Shown here in pieces: positions 1 through 11,773 of a stretch of 64,000 nucleotides of DNA. Origin of the DNA: Galeopsis tetrahit (taxonomy: Eukaryota; Streptophyta; Magnoliopsida; Lamiales; Lamiaceae). The notes under the pieces were generated by a model that was given only the letters and a program-made list of their open reading frames with translations, searched no databases and had not been told where the DNA came from. The stretch's first letter is position 1. Each line of letters opens with the position of its first letter. The stretch lies in assembly GCA_963675135.1 (NCBI GenBank), contig OY776121.1:81180875-81244874 (forward strand), in the 5' to 3' direction. Made by a program: the position numbers and the translations under genes.

Positions 1-1486
1 TATATATATATTTTTTTTTTATAATAAGTAATTTTTAAAATTTAGTATTAACATTACTATTAAATTAAATTTATTTTAGTACTTGAGAAATTGTTATAAT
101 GTTTGTATTTAAACTAATTGTTGTAATGCATTTTATTTTGGCATTGTCGTGAATTTTGTTTGCAATTTTGAATATTGAACTGTGTTTCATATTGAATATA
201 TTTTAACAAGCTTCTAAAAGGCTCGTAGATCTGACATATTTACTTATTAACAGGTCAGACAATACTATAAAAAAAGTTTATCATAAATAATAGACCAGAC
301 TTAAGCCCAATGTTTATAAACTTGACGCAAACTTTTTCATGTAAAATCTAGTCTAACCGCGTATTTCCACCATAGCTTGCGTATTTCCACCCTAGCTTAT
401 AAGTGGGTGGCTCATGACCAATTTACTTAAATACTACCTCTTTTTTGGAGAACAAAACTACTGTCTTTTTTGGTTCGTGTAAATTTTACCACACTTCCTT
501 TTCTATTTTTAATCATTCTTTACTCTAGCTTCGATTTTATTAATGTGCGGCATATGCATAATAACATCTTGATGCATTAATTTAGTAGTATAATGTTCGA
601 TTAAGTCACACCACATAATAAAATTAATGCATTTGGGCAAAGGAAGATTCCAAAGCAAACTGCTGGAGCACCATCATGTAATTTAGTGATTATTCCATCA
701 CTATCAATGGACTACAATAATTTTAGAGAAAACAAAAAAAATGAATGGGTACAATAATTTAAAAAAAAAAAAAAAATGAATGGACTACAATAATTTGCAT
801 CAGAAGAAATCTGCGTATGACTCGTAAAATATTGGATCAACTGCTAATTCATTGACTTTTGAGTTTTGACAACTGATTAAATAAATTGTTTTACTCAATA
901 GATATTTTGGACTTTTAATTTAAAATATTTCAGTTGTAATTTGTAAATTTGTAATTATAGATAGTATGTAAATACGCGCGCGATTGAGATGACGCTTTCA
1001 TTATGAGTATTGTTTTTTTACAAGAAAATCCAATATTATAAACTGCATGTATTGAAGCCTAAACATTACAAAAAAAAAAAAAACACGCTAACAAATCGTC
1101 AAATGATCAGATCAAAGTTAACAGAATATGCAACGAAAATTTGTCGATTTGTATCAAATTTGAGACGGAAAATTACGTCACAAATCCTAAAATTAAAAAT
1201 ACATTCCGTGGCAATGGACCTTGCAAATTTGGGACGAATATTTATATCAACAGTTTTGCGACACGCTTTTTTTTTTATTGTTGAGGCCTTAATTAATTAT
1301 TTATAGGGTCAGTTGGTATTATAATTAAAGGGAGTTTTCGTTATTCTTTTTGATTCGTACATGAATTATTTGCATTATGAGTTTCGAACATATCTAGTAA
1401 AACAAAACACAATCTTAAATTTTGATGTTTTAACCAGCTTATATATTAATGGTCTTACACTCACTCGATGTTTATATATAAATTAA
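1..1486. other. AT-rich spacer, no gene
   Basis: Non-coding, AT-rich DNA with long A/T runs. At about 703-797 a short phrase (AATGGACTACAATAATTT and variants) occurs three times in near-tandem. An open frame at 1010-1306 is low-complexity, Lys/Tyr/Ile-rich and resembles no family I know. I see no tRNA, promoter or transposon end that I can support here. Confidence 0.6.
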
Positions 1487-1687
1487 GGGTTGGTCTGCTA
1501 TGAACTCGAGTGCATGCTGTGCACCCTAGTCTATGTGCACTTTTCAGTTTACTGACTTACACTTTTTGGTGAATGAGTAATAATTGAAAAGTGCAACACC
1601 ATTACCAAAAAGTGTAAGTCAGTAAACTGAAAAGTGCACATGGACTAGGGTGCACATCATGCACTCGAGTGCATACTAGACTTTACC
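1487..1687. mobile_element. MULE-type foldback MITE, copy 1
   Basis: A 201-bp element made almost entirely of two long imperfect inverted arms. The left arm runs from GGGTTGGTCTGC; the right arm, read on the minus strand, runs from GGTAAAGTCTAG; both continue into CTCGAGTGCATG and TGCACCCTAGT. It is flanked by a perfect 9-bp direct repeat ATAAATTAA (1478-1486 and 1688-1696). A 9-bp target duplication is typical of Mutator-like elements. There is no coding capacity. A second copy of the same family lies at 23142-23363. Confidence 0.85.
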
Positions 1688-1785
1688 ATAAATTAATTTT
1701 CATTTGATTTTTTATGTTTAAAATTTTAATTTTACTATATAAAATACGATTTCCAAAACAAAAAGATTACTTCAAAATGACTATA

Positions 1786-2198
1786 GTCATGCTTTTGGTT
1801 TTAAAAATCAGGGTTTTGGATTTCAAGATCCAAAACTCGTTTTACTTCGGAATTTAAAAATCGGTTTTCAAAATCCACTCAAAATCACCCCTATCAAACA
1901 TATTGATTTGACATAAAGTTAGATCTATATAATATTACTTTAATCATTATATTCTTTCTCAACAATAATATAATACATTTAATCATTAGACAATCAACTA
2001 ATCATTATAATCTCACCAAACAATAATATAATAATACAAACTCATTCAATCTTACAAATTGATTTGACATAAAGTTAAATCCTCAACTATTCTAAAACCC
2101 AAAAGAAACACTTATATTACTATTCATTGGAATTTAAAAAACCAGGATTTTAAAAACTCGACTTTTAAAACCACTCAAAGCCCAAAGTAAACACTCCC
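1786..2198 (-). mobile_element. Tourist/PIF-like MITE (degraded copy)
   Basis: This stretch is the reverse complement of the element at 59086-59516. Shared blocks include TTTTGGATTTCAAGATCCAA near one end, the mid-part ATTTGACATAAAGTTA, and the end AAAGTAAACACTCCC followed by TTA. The right end (2198) is followed by the 3-bp target TTA. The left end is worn and its exact base is uncertain. It is non-coding. Confidence 0.7.
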
Positions 2199-2431
2199 TT
2201 AAAGTTTTTTTTTTGGAAATGGTAAAATTCCTTAAAGCTAAAAGATGCAAAGTAGATGGAATTGTGGTTGGATTTTTTATATGTGAATCAGTGATATTAT
2301 AAACTTTATAAATAATGAAAATTTGTCTCACATATTAAATTTTCGTACATAAGTTTTTGTAAATATAATAATATAACAAATTCTCTTCAATATTGTGTGT
2401 TAATCGGGTTTTGCACTAGTATATTTATATA

Positions 2432-2675
2432 CTTCCTCCATCTTGTAAAATTTTACTCAAACCCATTTTTTTGGTTCACAAAATATATGTTTATTTTATT
2501 TAAATAATTAATTTTTGAATATTTTTTCTACTTTATTAACAAGATTGAAAGTATGTACTAAATATTCTTTACTGGTTATCTCATATATATATTTTATAAT
2601 TAAAATATAATTTTTTAAAAATATGTATAAAAAGAAGTGAACAAAATTTTAATAGATCGGGACAGAGAGAGGGAG
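2432..2675. mobile_element. Stowaway-like MITE, copy A
   Basis: The ends are CTTCCTCCATCTTG and, inverted, CTCCCTCTCTGTCCCG, flanked by TA on both sides (2430-2431, 2676-2677). This fits the CTCCCTCCGTCC terminal repeat and TA target of Tc1/Mariner-derived Stowaway MITEs. The interior is AT-rich and shares long phrases (TTTATTTTATTTAAA, TTTTCTACTTTATTAACAAG) with copies B and D. Confidence 0.8.
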
Positions 2676-2677
2676 TA

Positions 2678-3177
2678 TATAAATATTTATTAATATAGAT
2701 TTATATTCATTGATCTATATTTTAATTTGAATTATTTAAAATGAAACGGGGCGAGATAGATTTAACCCGAGAGTCATGTTACGGGCAGGGGCGGACGAGT
2801 GTGGATCTGAAAGAGCGGGTCGCTCGCAAGCAGCTCAACCCGTCATAGACCCACCCACCCCACTGATATCACTAAATTAGTATTGGACCGTTATAACCGC
2901 TAATGCGTTTACGCGCTGTGCAGTTATGAAGCTTCTCTCTTCCATGCTCATGCTAATGGTGTGTTTTAATCAAACGCACTCGGTTCACAACAACAGCCAA
3001 GCGAAAGCCTGAGTTGAAAACCCTACCCTGATCACAGTCCAATAGGAACTTTTAATTTTTCTCCTTTTCTTATACTCGAGATCCGAATTGTAAGTTACCA
3101 ATCTAAATATATCTCCACTCTGTCATCGATCAGCTCGCATTTTCTCAGAAAATTGAGTAAATAAGGAGGACAGGAAG
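2678..3177 (+). promoter_or_regulatory. SEC6 upstream region and 5' UTR
   Basis: This stretch separates the Stowaway copy from the SEC6 start codon. It becomes less AT-rich from about 2760 onward, consistent with a promoter and leader. The purine run AAGGAGGACAGGAAG sits directly before the ATG pair at 3178. I cannot fix a transcription start or a TATA box with confidence. Confidence 0.45.
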
Positions 3178-6100
3178 ATGATGGTCGAGGACTTAGGGGT
3201 GGAAGCGAAGGAGGCGTCCGTGAGAGAGGTGGCGAAGCTTCTGCCGTTGCCGGAGCTTTTACAGTCTATTGCTGCGATTAAAGCTGATTACATTGCTCGT
3301 CAACAGGTGTTATCTACTTTTAGCTCATGAATTCTGCCGTTTATCAATGAGTTAGTGTTCCTTTTTTGCGCCAACTTCACGTGTTCTAAAATCGACAATG
3401 AGCTCTGGAATTGGGAATTTATAAGATCTATTTAAATTCGTTTCGATTCATGTAATTCTGCGCGCTCCTCATATATTTTGTTCATTCGTGATCACAGAAT
3501 GGATTATAAACTAATCTCTAGGTCTGGCGTGTAGTTTCAGTTTCAATATACGTGATAATAATTTTTCATTTAACAACGTGTTGATACCAATAACTTTGTT
3601 AGTCAAATTCTGTCTATTTATGATAACTAGTAGTATATGTTCTTGGGCAATGGCCTAATCTGTCTATTTTTACATTTCTCCTGTCAACTTCGTACTGCTG
3701 TTACCATAGGATTTCTATAAGTCCAACCTTTTCCCCCCTGTTTTTAACTACTCTCGTTGTGGTGTGATACCAGGCAAATGATGCACAGCTCAGTACAATG
3801 GTTGCAGAGCAGGTATAGATGGACCCTATGCATAGCATTCTTACTTTAACTTTTAGAATTTTAGATTTATGTATATGTTTCTCTCTCCAACCGCCTTACC
3901 TTGACTCTGAATTGCTTGGATCAGGTTGAGAAGGCACAATCAGGGCTTAAATCACTGTCCTTGTCTCAGAAGACAACAAATATGCTCAAGGAAAACTTCA
4001 TCGAGATTGAAAAGTATGAAGATGATGGACTTTATAAATGCATTGTAAAAAAGAGTTCATGTCATCCCCTGGCTTATTGATGTTTTAGACTGATTTACAA
4101 TCATCCTTCATAACAGATTATGTAGAGAATGTCAAACATTGATTGAAAATCATGATCAAATAAAGCTCCTCAGCAATGTGAGGAATAACATAAACACAAC
4201 TTTGAAGGCGAGTGACTAGTTATATGCTTTTATGCACATAATTTGTATAAATGTGAACTCTAGAAGTAAAATCTTTCTTTCGTACTATTGCATTATAATA
4301 AGCTGCTCTGCAAGAATTTCGCTGGTTGTGTTTTTTTTAAAAACTCATTCTTATGGTTATCTCCATTTGAATATTAAATCTTTCTTATTATGAACTATAA
4401 TGTTCTTTCGCAGGATGTCGAGGGTATGTTGTCAATCTCTGTTGAGGCCACTGCTGCACGTAATTCTTTGAGTGATGACAAGGAACTTACCAACACCTAT
4501 GAGGTTGAAATTTTGTTGGGTTTGGATATTATTCTTGAATTGATTTAACTTCAAAAGCTGTGCTATTGAACTTGTTCTGATAATCATTTGTAGAGATTAA
4601 CAAAACTGGATGGGAAACGAAGATTTGCATTAGCAGCTGTATCGTCTCATGCAGAAGAGGTTGGTCGGCTGAGGTCAGAAAGTATACTTGGATTTATCAT
4701 AACGGTTTTGTATAATAAAATTATGGTTAGCTTGGTATTTCCTGAATAACTGAACACATTCCTTTTTAATAATGAATATATGACATTTAAGAAGACAATT
4801 TGGCAATCCATGTGTCATTATACCAAAAACTAACTTTTAAACTGTGTTTTAAAGCTGTATTGATTGTTTGTGCTTGTCAATTGTGGCCCTCGTGTTGACA
4901 GTTCCTTATTTAACTTGGAATATAAAATAAAAATTCTGATCAGAGTAATATGCTAATGTGTTGATGTAACGCCTTATCTAGAAGATTGTTGAAATATAGG
5001 AAACGTTTCACTCAGATATGATACTTTTTATGTTCTAATGATTATCTTAGTACTTGTAGAAATGAGTAATTTTACTTGTTCATGATGGACTTGGTTACAA
5101 AATTCCACAGGGAGTACTTTGAAGATGTAGATCGCACATGGGAGACATTTGATAAGACTTTGTGGGGTCATGTTGCCAACTTCCTTAAACTCGCCAAAGA
5201 AAGGTATGCCTGTGTTTTGGTTTCTTTATAATGCCCTTTTTTGTGTTCTTTTACCCTGGTGTCTCAGTGTCTGTATTTTTTGCTGAAGAGCTTCACAAAG
5301 TTGAATGTCCATCGAGGAAAAATAAAATTAAAAAATGCTCTGTTAGCTAAAGACGGTCATTTAATATACAAATTTTTTTTTTTTTTACTGAACAATAACA
5401 TCATCAAGCCTGTTCAGTAATCCAGAGAAAAATGCAGATGGATGACTAAAATAATAGTCAGGTTTAGATTAATGGAGTAATAATTATTCGTCTGTGGAGT
5501 TTTTTAATAGAGCACATTAGGTTTTTCATTCCATTTCACATTATCACCTGTCTGTTCAGATTTTAGCAACCATCTTGTGCATATCTTATGGTGCTCATGT
5601 ATTACAGTTATTTTGATTTGCAGCCCACAAACACTAGTTCGTGCGTTGAGGTATGTTTAGTCTGAATTAAAAGAATTTTCATAAGAACTTTTGGGCTGGT
5701 CTTCTCTAGGAAATAATATATATCTTTTGATTACACTTAAAATGATAAGGGTTGTGGAAACACAAGAGATCTTGGATGAACAAATACGTACTGAAGCAGC
5801 AGAGGCTGAAGGAGGTGCAATGGATTCAATGAACCAAAATGCCAAGTATTTATCTATCAACTAACAAATCTTCACGTCCCTCATCAATTAGTTTTGAACA
5901 CTATATATTGTGCATATTAATGTTTTGAAACAATACAATTTTGTTAATTCCCCCCACCCAATTAATTAAACTTCAGGAAAGGTAAAGGCTACAAGGATAA
6001 ATGTTACGAGGAAATAAGGAAGTCTATTGAATCACGTTTCGAGCAATTGCTCTCTGAGGTTTATGTTTTCTCTGGCTTCTGCAATATTGCACTAGTTTAG

Positions 6101-9100
6101 AACTTATGTATTAGTTCTCATATACTGATAAAGATATGGCTTCCAGCTTTTATTTGAGGATGTAAAAGGAGCTATAGAGGAGGCTAAAAAGGTAATCATT
6201 AACTTTTGAAAGATTCAATTTTTATTAATATCAACTGACATTGCCAAAAAAGGAGGGATTATTTGAGTTCATGGTGTAAACACCAATAGGATATCATGTT
6301 TAGTGTGATTGAGATTCTGTTTCATATTCTTTATGGCATTTGTGGCTATATACCCTTATTTTCTCCTGAACTCATTTTTTCATGAAGCTGTCTTCATCAA
6401 CCTAGATTCAATTTACTTTCTTTATCAGACCTATATAGATTGAAAAGGTCAAACAATATCCACATTTCTACTATTTTTTTTTTCATTTATACAGTACCTC
6501 TATGGACACTTGGAGAGGTTCATGCTAATTATATCTCAGTACAAAGTACGAACATAATTGGATAAGATCCAGTCACATCACTTATATATCACTATTAACA
6601 TAAGGCAAAATATGTTAGGTAAAGTGAACTTGAACAACCAATTCATCTGTAAACCTGTCTGCTGAATATTGTTATTTCTATATTCTAAGTACTTCATCAT
6701 TGTAATTTTGTTGGCATCTTTAGGGACTTCATGTGTGCATTACACTGTTTAAGACTTTAAGTGGCACGAGAATAACCTCAAAATAATCAATATGAACATA
6801 ATTAAGCTAAGCTTCTCTCTTCTTTAGTATAGTTCAGGCTTTACATAAGTTGCCCATTTTCGGAACATATATATTCATTATCTATATACTCAGATTTACT
6901 CACATTAGACTGTGTGATTTACATAATATATTGCACATTTAAGTTATATATGCAGTTGTTTTTAATGAGAATTCACTCCATCAAGTTCTTGAAGCTCATG
7001 CTATTTTAAGTTATCTCATGTTGTGGCAAACTCTTTTGATAAATGTCAGATTGGTGAAGAACTTGGAGATATCTATGACTATGTTGCCCCTTGCTTTCCT
7101 CCTAGGTTTGCTATTTTTACTTCTTGACATGATTTTTGTTTATTGGGATTTTTACTCAGCTCCCGAAGGGACTTCCTTATTCTGGTCAATTTCTTTGTTT
7201 CTTTTTCTTGATGATTCCGCTCTGTTATTCTAATCTTCATTCCTTCAGATTTGAAATATTCCAGCTCGCTGTAAATCTTTATACTGAGAGGTTTGTTCAG
7301 TGGCTGAGACTACTCAGTGACAGAGCTAATGATCTGACAAATATTGAGATATTAAAGGTATTTCATCAGAATCTGTTTTTTTTTTTTATCAAACCAATTT
7401 TCACATTTTGAATTGCTCTACATTTAAATGCATAATCATCATCGGCTGAGTTGTATATTCCACTTAAACTTGTGGACCACATGTCTCAACCTTATCAATG
7501 TAAATCAACTATTTTTTTTTTTAATTGTTAGAGTTGGCTTATCTTTTATTTTATACTATCTTTTCCAATATTTGTTTTCTTGGGAATGTGATGAATTAGT
7601 GACTTCCCTTTTCTAGTGCTACATCCAAGATCCACATAGAAGATTGACATAGTTTTGGCTAGATAACTGCTGTTTTCTGCAACCCAATTAAGTCATGAGT
7701 ATTATCTTTATTTCATTACGGAGTATATCTTCTCCCTGGTTCTATATTTTCAAATGGCTACTTCTGCTTCCATTAATTCCTTGTCGTAAACGAGTAAATA
7801 TCAGGTGACTGGCTGGGTGGTGAACTACCAAGATAATCTAGTTTCGCTTGGTGTTGATGAGACACTTGCTCAAGTTTGTTCTGAGTGTGGTGCAATGGAC
7901 CCCCTTATGAATGCTTATGTTGAACGCATGCAAGCCACAACAAAGGTAACTAGACAAAAGGACATTTTCATTTCTTTCTATTCAAATATAAATCACCCTT
8001 TCAGGTCAAATAATCAATTGAAGGCATGTTCTGTAGAAATGGTACTTGAATATACTCGAGGCTGATAAGGTACAGCCACCAAAGAAGACAGAAAGTGGAA
8101 AGCTGTACACCCCAGCTGCTGTTGATTTGTTTCGCATCCTTGGAGAACAAGTACAAATAGTACGAGAAAATAGCACGACTGTCATGTTATACCGAATTGC
8201 TTTGTCCATCATTCAGGTAGATTTAACTTGAGTAGTTTGTGAGTCATGAGCATTGAGAAATTATTTGGAAGGACAGTTTTAAGAAATGGATATTGCACAA
8301 TTAATGCATATCAGCCATGAAGCTAAAAAGACATTAAGACTTTTGTTTTTCTTCTTGTTTCAGGTAATGATAGACTTTCAAGCAGCTGAGAGGAAGAACT
8401 TGGAAGAACCTCCTTCTGAAATTGGTTTAGAAGTTTTGTGTGCAATGGTATGTGCATTGTGTCAGAAAATAATATGTGATAGATACAACAAATGATTATT
8501 CTGACTATTTTCCACCCTATCACTTTATGACAGATTAATAACAATCTTCGCTGCTATGATCTTGCCCTGGAGCTAAGTTCTAGCACACTTGAAGCTCTCC
8601 CAGAGAATTATGCTGAGCAGGTACCTATGTGATAAGAAAACTTTTTACCTTTCACTCGCTTATTTCCAGATTTAATAAAAAGACTGCAGTGCAATCCAAA
8701 GTTTACTTGTTTTTCCTTTTGAGACTAATATTCATCACTTAGTTTTAGAATTTCTTAAAACTAATTTTGCCTCAAATTATACATCTTAAGAGCTTCTCCT
8801 ACTGATCTGTTAGAAACCTTTTGTTTTATGCTCATTAACATAAACAATATTTGGGAGAATAACTGAATAATCATTAATATGGTCATTTGGTTCCTGGATT
8901 TACCGCCTGACAAAGTATGTTGTTTCTTGAAACTGTTTCTTAACCACACCTGTACAGGTTAATTTTGATGACACTTGCAAAGGCTTCCTTGAGGTGGCAA
9001 AGGTATGTCGGTGCTTCCTTTTTCGCTTTGATATTACCTTTGGTCTTTCTATCCGTTTTAGATCTCGTAGTAGCATCATTATTTACTGTAATTACTTTAA

Positions 9101-11189
9101 AGTTCAACATTAGATAATGAAGTTATATACTGGGAAAGCCATAATATTGTTATCCGACAAATGTCATTATTGATAATTATTATTGCTCTGTAAGGTGTTG
9201 TGCGATCTTTACATAATATTGTTATCTACTGCAGTAGCCATTTTCCTCCACCTGCTTCTAATTTTTTTTAAATACTGAGTATATTAATGTTTCTTAATCA
9301 TTATAAAGTGATAAATATTTAATGTTACTAGGAAGCTGTTCGTCAAACTGTTACTGTCATTTTTGAAGATCCGGGAGTTCAGGAATTACTTGTAAAGATA
9401 TATCAGAAAGGTAAGATTTTTGTGCTTCTGACCTTATTGTCGAGTTCTATGAACAGTTCTAATTTACGAAGACTAGAGATGAGGAAGAGAAACTAGAGTA
9501 TTTGAACATGGATAATTAATCATCAGCTCTTCTTTAATTCACTAGATTTTTCCTTATTAAAAAAAGTGAATATACTAAACACAGGATACAAATTATCTTC
9601 CTCATAGCCTGTTTGGCATGCATGCAGAAATTTAAGCTTGAAACAGTTGAAAAGGAAAAACAGAACCCTAAATAAATCAAAGTTGATTAGCCCTACGCAT
9701 TATTTTTCTTATCGATGAATTTCTTCTCATTACAGATTGGATGGAAGGGCAAGTAACAGAGTACCTAGTTGCCACTTTTAAAGATTACTTCACAGATGTC
9801 AAGATGTAAATTATTTTTACTCCACCTGAGTAATAGTGACTTATGATTTTCCAGATGATGCAAGTCCGTTCTTTCATTTCAAGGTACATTGAAGAAAGAT
9901 CGTTTAGGCGATTTGTTGATGCCTGCCTGGAAGAAACTGTTATTGTGTATGTCGATCATCTGCTGATCCAGGTTCTAATCATTTATAAAATACACATTCA
10001 TAATTTTTTCTTATCATCATGTGGTTAAGCCTCGACTTTCTGGTTGTGCTCTCCAGAAACATTATATCAAAGAAGACACAATTGAAAGGATGAAGCTAGA
10101 TGAAGAGGTTCTCATCGAATTTTTCCTCGAGTATATGACTAATTCTGTAAGCTCCATTTCACATAACGATTCGTACATAATAAACAGTTGACATCCTCTA
10201 AATTTCACTAAATTTAAGTTGCTTACAATTTTTCATGTAACAAGAAAGTTATGATTTTCATAATTTCTTAAATTGATTCCCACATTTTAACTTATAATAA
10301 CATATATTGATAACACCCTCAAAAAAAAAACATATATTGATAACAACAATGTATTGCAGAAAGTTGAAAATAAAATAAAGGTACTTGCAGACTTGAGAGA
10401 ACTTGCTTCATCAGAGAGCCCAGATGTTTTCACACTTGTATACACAAATATTCTTGATCATCAACCAGATTGTCCTGTGAGTCCTCTATTAATCGATCAT
10501 CATACGCTCATCTCAAATCCATATTCTTCATGTGCAACATATACTTACTTATCCCCGTTTCTAATTTAATGCTCAAACGAATGTAGCCTGAAGTGGTCGA
10601 GAAATTGGTGAGCTTACGAGAAGGCATACCGAGGAAAGATGCTAAAGAGGTACGTAAGAATGTTATGAACATGAGTCCTCTCACCCTGCCATAACTTAAA
10701 ATTGCATAAAAATCACTACATTTTTTCGTTTATTCAATTACAACACATGTTTTTAAAATTTTCAATTTGACATGCAAGCGTTTAAAATTTTGCAATAATA
10801 TCATATAAAAAATTTCCGGCAACTAGTGCTAATGTGGAAGCCATTTTTGTAAAAAAAAAAAAAAAAAAAACCCTTCTATTTATTTTAGTTTAATCACAAC
10901 CTTTTAATTTTTTTGCACACTGTCACATCAGCAAGACTTACAGTTGTCGGAAAATAGTCATGTGATAGAATTGCAATAATTTGAAAGGTCGTGCACTGAA
11001 TTATAAATTTTAGAAGTTGAACTGTAACATAACAATGTGGTTGGTTATTATGTGAAATAGGTTGTTCAGGAGTGCAAAGAAATTTTTGAACATTCTTTTG
11101 TTAATGGTAAACCTCCCAAGGTTGGTTTCGTATTCTCTAAAGTGAAGGCATTGCAAGCTAAAGGAGGCATATGGAGAAAACTCACTTAA
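3178..11189 (+). CDS. SEC6: Exocyst complex component SEC6
   Basis: Encodes a 732-aa exocyst subunit (Sec6 family). The exocyst tethers secretory vesicles at the plasma membrane; in plants it serves polarised growth and cell-plate formation. Exons: 3178-3306, 3774-3812, 3925-4013, 4117-4207, 4414-4503, 4594-4673, 5111-5203, 5624-5650, 5750-5845, 5977-6058, 6147-6191, 7050-7105, 7249-7357, 7805-7945, 8037-8216, 8364-8447, 8534-8620, 8958-9002, 9332-9410, 9736-9805, 9884-9971, 10057-10146, 10360-10476, 10587-10649, 11061-11189. The frame is continuous through all 25. The protein starts MMVEDLGVEAKEA and ends GGIWRKLT, as in the Arabidopsis orthologue, with blocks such as LLSDRANDLTNIEILK and YVERMQATTK. 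Arabidopsis SEC6 is about 20 residues longer (from memory); the shortfall appears to lie in the linker after AEAEGGAM encoded by exons 9-10. Intron 4 uses a GC donor (AAG|GCGAGT at 4208). Two adjacent ATGs at the start are equivalent choices. Confidence 0.97.
10680..11040. repeat. Degenerate repeat-like insert in SEC6 intron 24
   Basis: The last intron is about 410 bp and contains a 20-base A run and phrases of the kind 'AATTGCAATAATTT' near both ends in opposite orientation. This suggests an old MITE, but arms and target duplication are too worn to define. Confidence 0.25.
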
Positions 11190-11773
11190 TCTTACATCAC
11201 ATTCTATTACTGAATTAAATTTCTCTAATAAAAGAATGGTTAATCAATTACAAGATCGAGTATAATAATATCACTTGTTATATATATATGTGCATGGTTA
11301 GTTGAGTGTGGACGAGTTTTATTATGATATTTGTGATATTTTTCATTTCTAGATTGACATTAATCGATTCTAGTTAACTTGTTTGTAGTTTCATCACTTT
11401 CACTTTTGTGGATTGATCAATATGTTATGGATGATCAAATTTAATGAACTATATCAAACTACCGATATTTCGCTTACAATCCTCTTTTGCAACTATATGT
11501 ATATTGATATTTTCATTGCATTGTTTTGCTCGCAAAAACTTTATAAGTGACATTTAATAGAACTAAGAAATATATTCCTTTCAAAAAATATAAAAATAGA
11601 ACTAAGAAATATAAAAAAAAAAAAAATTAGACAAATCAATTTCAATTTAGACAGTATACATATTCAATAATACAAAACATCAAAAGAAATTTAGCAAACC
11701 TATACAAACATTATCTAAACTTAGAAAAATTCATTTCCACGTACTAAAAAAAATCAAGAATGATCATACATGA
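11190..11773. other. Convergent intergenic region SEC6 / SDR gene
   Basis: The 3' ends of two convergent genes face each other here. A candidate polyadenylation signal AATAAA lies at 11227-11232, 38 bases after the SEC6 stop. The rest is AT-rich, with no further gene visible. Confidence 0.5.

Noticed and set aside
1010..1306. 98-aa open frame
   Set aside because: Low-complexity Lys/Tyr/Ile-rich translation in AT-rich DNA with no family resemblance.
7018..7616. Several short plus-strand open frames
   Set aside because: They are read-throughs of SEC6 exons 12 and 13 into introns, or lie wholly in introns.
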